A stretch of DNA of 64,000 bases from Albula goreensis (lineage: Eukaryota; Chordata; Actinopteri; Albuliformes; Albulidae): contig CM040741.1 in assembly GCA_022829145.1 (NCBI GenBank), positions 52,484,180 to 52,548,179 on the forward strand, written 5' to 3'. Both the position numbers and the translations under genes were made by a program. Under the pieces are notes generated by a model, which was given only the letters and a program-made list of their open reading frames with translations, ran no database searches and had not been told where the DNA came from. Of the stretch, positions 62,029 to 64,000 are shown piece after piece (within the stretch, counting starts at the first letter, position 1; every line of letters begins with the position of its first letter).

Positions 62029-64000
62029 CCCCTATCAGCACTACAACAGCAAAAATAATCATTTCAGGTACTCTAAGTTCTATGTAATATTTCCATTAGT
62101 GTCCATGATTGTCAATTGCAAACAAACTGATTCTGTGTTTGCAGGCAATCCCAGTTATAACTTATTTTAATATAATTTAAAGAATATAGAAGAATAAACA
62201 TGAAGTGCAATGCTTTTCAAGCACAATTATGTTTTACCTCACAATGGCGTTTAAAAACATACTTTCAACCTGCATTCTTAAGATATTTAAAAATAAAACA
62301 ATTATGCTTAAGCTGTTTTTGGCTACTCAGAAGTGTCGTCATGGTATATTGCATTCTAACAAGTGGGCTGGTTATCTAGCCTGCTGGTTAGATGGAATAA
62401 TCTGACCAAGTTAATATGGTGAGCTGCCAATCTGGCAATTTAGCATTGTTTTGTACTATGGTTAAATGTGCTAGATAGCTAGGTGTTTTTTTCAGATGTA
62501 CATATTAGTAGCTGGTTAGACTGTATGCATATTGTGCTGTAAATTGGTAACCGTTACATTGTTACTAGACAGATACATATATTTATGTTATTTTCTTAGC
62601 CCCTCAGTCAGATAGGTTGGCTGATATGGCTAAGTAGCTTGCTTTTGTTTTTTAACCTGCTAATTAGCTCTTAATTCAGATAATGCTATGATCTCACCGC
62701 TTACTTGGAAATTAGGTATAATTTCAAATTATGCCTTTGAATGTGTGTATGTTGTATTGGTCATATAGTAATTGCACTGTGGAAGCTGTGTTTTTGGAAT
62801 GTGCATTTTTCTGTGCACATTCAAATGAACTGTTGTCTTGGCTTAACTGATAGGGCATTTTTTTTAATAATTGCCAGGGGTTCAATCAGTTATTCATCCC
62901 ACAATAAAAAAAGTTCAATTAATCGCTCAGTAGTGATTTCAATTGATAGTAATAAAGAGGTAATGAAACAACAGCATTTGGGACTCTCAGGCTCCGCAAA
63001 CAAAGCCAGATGAAAAGACACAATGCTGTCCTCAGTGGGAGTCTTTATTTTGCAGAAGATCGGGAAAGAATCCATTCCCATATGTGAAATATCAAAAGCC
63101 ATGTCTGCCTCTGTGCATATCTGCATGCATATGTGTGTGCATGCTAACTTTAATACTTCATTTTAAAAGCTTTAAAATAGACCATTTTGACCCCTTGCCT
63201 TTGAAATCTATGCTCCAGTACTTTGCCTTCCCCAGAGCTCAATCGTCTTTTTATATCTTGCAGCCACTGACCACGGGGCAGCGCATTCATTTACAAAGCA
63301 CATCAACCCCCAACCCCAAAAGCAGATTATGCCACATAAAAATGCATGTGCAACACTGCATATACATAATGCAAACACACTGAATGCTATGTACTTTACC
63401 CACAGCAATAGACACAAGGCAAAAGCTTGTTTAGAATGTTCTGAAAGGTGGAATCTTCTTCTCTGAATTATTCAAAGCCAGGATTTCCAAATGTGCTCTC
63501 CCTGTGCCACTGGAGAGAATCACAATGCTGTAAATGCTTGGGAAATTCACAGGCACCACAACCACAGCCAACAGTTGCTTTATGTTGTCAGTAAATATAT
63601 ATTTATTTTATTCCATTTCTGAGGTATTTTTTTGTCTGCGTTGGCTGGTATCAATTACAAGACTCATTGATCAAATTTAATAACATGAGTCATGCAAAGC
63701 ACTAACCTTCTAGTCCTACCACAGCTCAAAAGTTATTTTATTTAAGTACAATTTGCATATATATTTTTCACTGCGTGATTAGCTATTCATTTGTACATAG
63801 ATATAGAGAAACAGAATATTTAACATTCCACATACTCAGAGTGTCCCCAAAGATGACATTTTTGACATTCTGTAGACTGTAAATTTATTTTCATGATGAT
63901 GATGACAATTAAGTGATAAAGATAACAGAAATGCAATGAGATCCACAATTTTAAGAACATTCTGTTCACAAAAAAACACCATACTGTGCTGTTGTGAGCT

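Overview
This is a window of vertebrate genomic DNA, most probably from a teleost or other ray-finned fish. The evidence for that is short exons with canonical GT/AG borders separated by very long AT-rich introns, long CA/GT, GA/CT and GATA microsatellites, and degenerate copies of fish-type tRNA-derived SINEs and DNA transposons (a hAT derivative with a perfect 8-bp target-site duplication, and a Harbinger-like MITE). There is no sign of prokaryotic, organellar or viral gene organisation.

I recognise one protein-coding gene: brinp1 (BMP/retinoic-acid-inducible neural-specific protein 1, formerly DBC1/FAM5A), on the minus strand. Four consecutive coding exons carry the start codon and the first 228 complete codons: 48019-48236 (signal peptide and N-terminus), 23639-23829 (start of the MACPF-type domain, with the YGTH signature), 17968-18137 and 8360-8465. 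Intron phases fit exactly (2, 1, 0, 1) and the joined reading frame is open. The remaining roughly two thirds of the protein must be encoded to the left of position 1; I found no further coding exon between 1 and 8359. An in-exon 5' UTR and a splice acceptor with a long pyrimidine tract lie just upstream of the ATG, so 48.3-64 kb is probably an intron leading to a non-coding first exon outside the window, or one I could not recognise.

Layout: 1-8359, partial intron after coding exon 4; 8466-17967, a 9.5-kb intron; 18138-23638, a 5.5-kb transposon-rich intron; 23830-48018, a 24.2-kb intron; about 48.29-64 kb, 5' intron or flank. The non-coding DNA holds microsatellites, a degenerate ~39-bp tandem repeat (3454-3700), SINE relics (26.1 kb, 26.4 kb, 39.8 kb, 47.4 kb, 52.2-52.7 kb), several perfect hairpins, G-quadruplex motifs (some close to an exon), and stretches dense in homeodomain/POU-like motifs that look like candidate enhancers but cannot be tested without alignment.

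I did not find a novel multi-gene system. The most informative observations are the exact exon structure, the hAT insertion, opposite-strand G-quadruplex motifs just downstream of coding exon 3, a nested palindrome carrying an ACTACAATTCCCA motif, and the unexplained ~39-bp repeat.
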